NCBI GenBank assembly: GCA_949752745.1
Contig: OX457026.1
Coordinates: 72,109,091-72,173,090 of the forward strand
Source of the DNA: Protula sp. h YS-2021
Taxonomy: Eukaryota > Annelida > Polychaeta > Sabellida > Serpulidae
Direction of reading: 5' to 3'
Length of the DNA: 64,000 nt
Shown here: in pieces, positions 62,061 through 64,000 of the stretch
How positions within the stretch are numbered: position 1 is the stretch's first letter
How the letters are laid out: every line of letters starts with the position of its first letter
The notes under the pieces: generated by a model
Database searches by the model: none
Told to the model about the DNA's origin: nothing
The model's input: the letters and a program-made list of their open reading frames with translations, nothing else
Program-made: the position numbers and the translations under genes

Positions 62061-62798
62061 ATGTATAAATGCAACATTTGTTTGAAATCTTACAATTGGC
62101 CACAAAGTCTTAAAAGGCACTTAAAGAATGCTCACACTTCAGAAGAAGAAGAATTGGAGATAGATGTGGAAAACCCTGTAAAACCACCTATCACTGAAAC
62201 TTTAGATGAGTCTTCTATGGAAAGTCAAAGCGTCAACATGACTGAAAAGAATGCACATGCTTGTACAGAATGTGGTGCATTATACAACAGTCAAGAAGCT
62301 TTGTTCAAACATATGGAACATTGTGTTGAGGGTGATGATGACGGCAGCTCTGAAAGTGAGTCAGAAACAGACTCTGAAAGTGAGTCAGAAACAGACTCTG
62401 TTTGGTATGATATGGTTCAAGAAGTCTACGATGAATATGATAAGAAATTTCAAGAAAAGGTTTCAGAATATGAAGAACAAGGGCTTGAAGATGCGCGTGA
62501 AATAGCAAGTGATGACTTTCGACCCATTTATAAGCGTCGACTTAAACAACTGTTTATGAGACTATTCAAATATGCCCAACGTCTACAACAAAACGAACAT
62601 TATGAAACCATTTTAGAAGACTTCAATTACTTTGTTGATGAAAAACATTACGAGTATTCAAAGGCACTAAAGGCGGCTATAAGAAGAAACGATGCATTCT
62701 TTGAAGAGCTTCTAGATGAGGAGGAGGAAGATGAAAGCAGTGACGAAGAAAGTGATATGGATGCCAGTGAACAGAGTGAAGCAGATGAAGAAAAATAG
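62061..62798 (+). CDS. Zinc-finger/acidic protein, right-arm copy
   Basis: Same 245-residue product as the left-arm gene, transcribed outward in the opposite direction, so the two genes are divergent twins around the shared centre. The start is the first ATG after the TATA box. The finger set C4-C7-H20-H25 and C68-C71-H84-C88, the Ser/Glu repeat and the acidic tail are all intact, with no stops or frameshifts. Intact frames in both arms argue either for selection or for very recent duplication. Confidence 0.75.
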   Translation: MYKCNICLKSYNWPQSLKRHLKNAHTSEEEELEIDVENPVKPPITETLDESSMESQSVNMTEKNAHACTECGALYNSQEALFKHMEHCVEGDDDGSSESESETDSESESETDSVWYDMVQEVYDEYDKKFQEKVSEYEEQGLEDAREIASDDFRPIYKRRLKQLFMRLFKYAQRLQQNEHYETILEDFNYFVDEKHYEYSKALKAAIRRNDAFFEELLDEEEEDESSDEESDMDASEQSEADEEK

Positions 62799-62820
62799 AC
62801 TTATTTGACTAAACATTTAT

Positions 62821-62845
62821 AATAAAGACTTTGTAAATCAATAAA
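62821..62845 (+). terminator. Polyadenylation signals of the right-arm gene
   Basis: AATAAA at 62821-62826 and 62840-62845, shortly after the TAG stop. A triplet of TTTAAGTGTA repeats follows at 62881-62915. Confidence 0.75.
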
Positions 62846-62963
62846 TGTTATAATATTGTTATAGATTTAAGCTGTATATATTTAAGTGTATTTAAGTGTA
62901 TTTAAGTGTATTTAAATGTATTAATAAACCTATTCAACATATGTCTTGTTTTTTCTTTGCTTG

Positions 62964-63355
62964 AACTACAACTTGTTGAACAATTTGTTAAACAGCATGT
63001 TGTTGAACAAGTTGAACATGTTGAACATGTTGAACATGTTCAACTTGTGCAACAACATGTTGAACATGTTGAACATGTTAAACTTGTTGAACATGTTGTT
63101 GAACATGTTGAACATGTTGAACATGTTGAACATGTTGTTGAACATGTTGAACATGTTGAACATGTTCAACTTGTTGAACATGTTGTTGAACATGTTGAAC
63201 ATGTTGAACATGTTCAACTTGTTAAACATGTTGTTGAACATGTTGAACATGTTGAACATGTTCAACAACATGTTGAACATGTTGAACAACAGCTTGTTAA
63301 ACAATTGTTGTACAATTGCTAAACAACTTGTTGAACCATAGTTTGACGTAAAAAT
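62964..63355. repeat. TGTTGAACA-type 9/12-bp array, right arm
   Basis: Mirror image of the left array, same unit order and orientation switches. Confidence 0.93.
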
Positions 63356-63373
63356 AATTCAAACACATGTTTG

Positions 63374-64000
63374 AATGGTGGGGGGCGCGCGCCATTCCAA
63401 TAACCCACCTATGCACAAACTACTTTAAACGAAAACATCAAACTGAATCCAACGGTGAAATTTTCATGCAAATCCGTCAACTATAGCGGAAGTTATCCCA
63501 CTTTTCCCACTTTTTAAAAAGTTAAAATGGCAAACGTCAAATTATGCATACAGCCAGCTGCGCAAATAGCCCATGACTACATTATAACAAAAACTAGATA
63601 TAAAACTGAACCAAACAGTGAAAGTTTCATGCAAATCGACCAACTATAGCGAAAGTTATCTCATTTTTTTTTTCACTTTTTACTAAGTTAAAATGGCGGC
63701 ATGTCACATTATGCATACATCCATCGGTGTAAATAGCCTTTTATTACTTAATGTTAAAACGTTACATAAAACTGAATCAAACAGTGAAATTTTCATGTAA
63801 ATCGACCAAATATAACGGAAGTTATCTCAATTTTTCACTTTTTACAAAATTAAAATGGCGGCATGTTACAAAAATGCATACAGCCACCGGTGTAAATAGC
63901 CTGTGACCACTTTATAACAAAACTAGATATAAAACTGAATCAAACAGTGAAATTTTCATGTAAATCGACCAAGTACAACGAAAGTTATCCCAAATTTTTC
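63374..64000. repeat. ~165-bp tandem repeats, right arm (cut by window end)
   Basis: Mirror copies of the left-arm repeats. AAAATGGCGGCATGT occurs near 63690 and 63852. The fourth unit runs past 64000. Confidence 0.85.

Larger units (their letters stand above)
59364..64000. repeat. Giant near-perfect inverted repeat, arms over 2.3 kb
   Basis: Position p on the left pairs with 123352 minus p near the centre and 123364 minus p further out; the 12-bp jump is one extra repeat unit in the right arm (around 61900-61990). Every segment I compared is otherwise identical, including both 245-codon genes, both repeat arrays and the outer 165-bp repeats. The arms meet at a 25-bp spacer (61664-61688). 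The last base of the window pairs with 59364, so the repeat continues outside. It is either a real long palindrome of very recent origin or one kept uniform by gene conversion, or a fold-back assembly artefact. The one-unit difference argues mildly against a simple artefact. Confidence 0.95.

Noticed and set aside
60023..63341. Open frames of 112-138 codons in the TGTTGAACA arrays on both strands
   Set aside because: Units of 9 and 12 bp keep most frames open automatically. The predicted Asn-Leu-Met or Val-Glu-His repeats have no promoter of their own and mirror each other in both arms.
59364..64000. Palindrome as a viral concatemer junction or integrated hairpin-ended virus
   Set aside because: The geometry fits, but no polymerase, capsid or packaging gene is present in the window; kept only as one possibility.

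Overview
The window is animal nuclear DNA: AT-rich, intron-containing, and dominated by transposons and tandem repeats. It has no operons, Shine-Dalgarno sites or prokaryotic genes. A bivalve or other lophotrochozoan is my best guess. The reasons are pearl-like Helitron relatives with tandem-repeat cores, a gypsy element with Gmr1-type domain order, and TIR-STING fusion genes, which are known from oyster. This is inference, because no rRNA or mitochondrial marker is present.

Layout. 0.3-5.2 kb: a 52-bp minisatellite, a ~145-bp repeat array, an AACT microsatellite and a terminal hairpin, together a pearl/HINE-like composite. 5.2-18.9 kb: no credible gene; it holds a reversed Helitron copy, a decayed RNase H fragment and a ~160-bp repeat array. 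18.9-22.2 kb: a CR1/L2-type LINE with one open frame of 1103 codons (minus strand). 23.4-30.4 kb: a 7.0-kb LTR retrotransposon with a 5-bp target duplication and the order gag-protease-integrase-RT-RNase H, the Gmr1 arrangement rather than the usual Ty3/gypsy one. 31.2-45.3 kb: two head-to-tail seven-exon genes on the minus strand, each reading as an N-terminal TIR domain plus a C-terminal STING cyclic-dinucleotide-binding domain. Splice phases agree across every exon, and one exon is 158 bp in both. 45.3-47.0 kb: a second composite built like the first. 47-51 kb: MITEs, poly-G tracts and a Helitron end. 51.3-53.8 kb: wreck of a tyrosine-recombinase (DIRS-like) retroelement. 54.7-59.1 kb: Helitron copies with TC and CTAG termini. 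59.2-64 kb: one arm plus most of the second arm of an almost perfect inverted repeat running off the window end.

The inverted repeat is the strangest object. Each arm carries an intronless 245-residue zinc-finger/acidic protein gene with its own TATA box, bZIP-site cluster and polyadenylation signals. Arrays of a 9-bp TGTTGAACA-type unit and ~165-bp tandem repeats surround it. The arms seem identical apart from one 12-bp repeat unit and meet at a 25-bp spacer.

The genes do not form one pathway. The host content is the TIR-STING pair, probably innate immune sensors or effectors; nearly everything else is mobile or satellite DNA. The exon models were built by eye from open frames, splice sites and phase. 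No alignment or database search was run.
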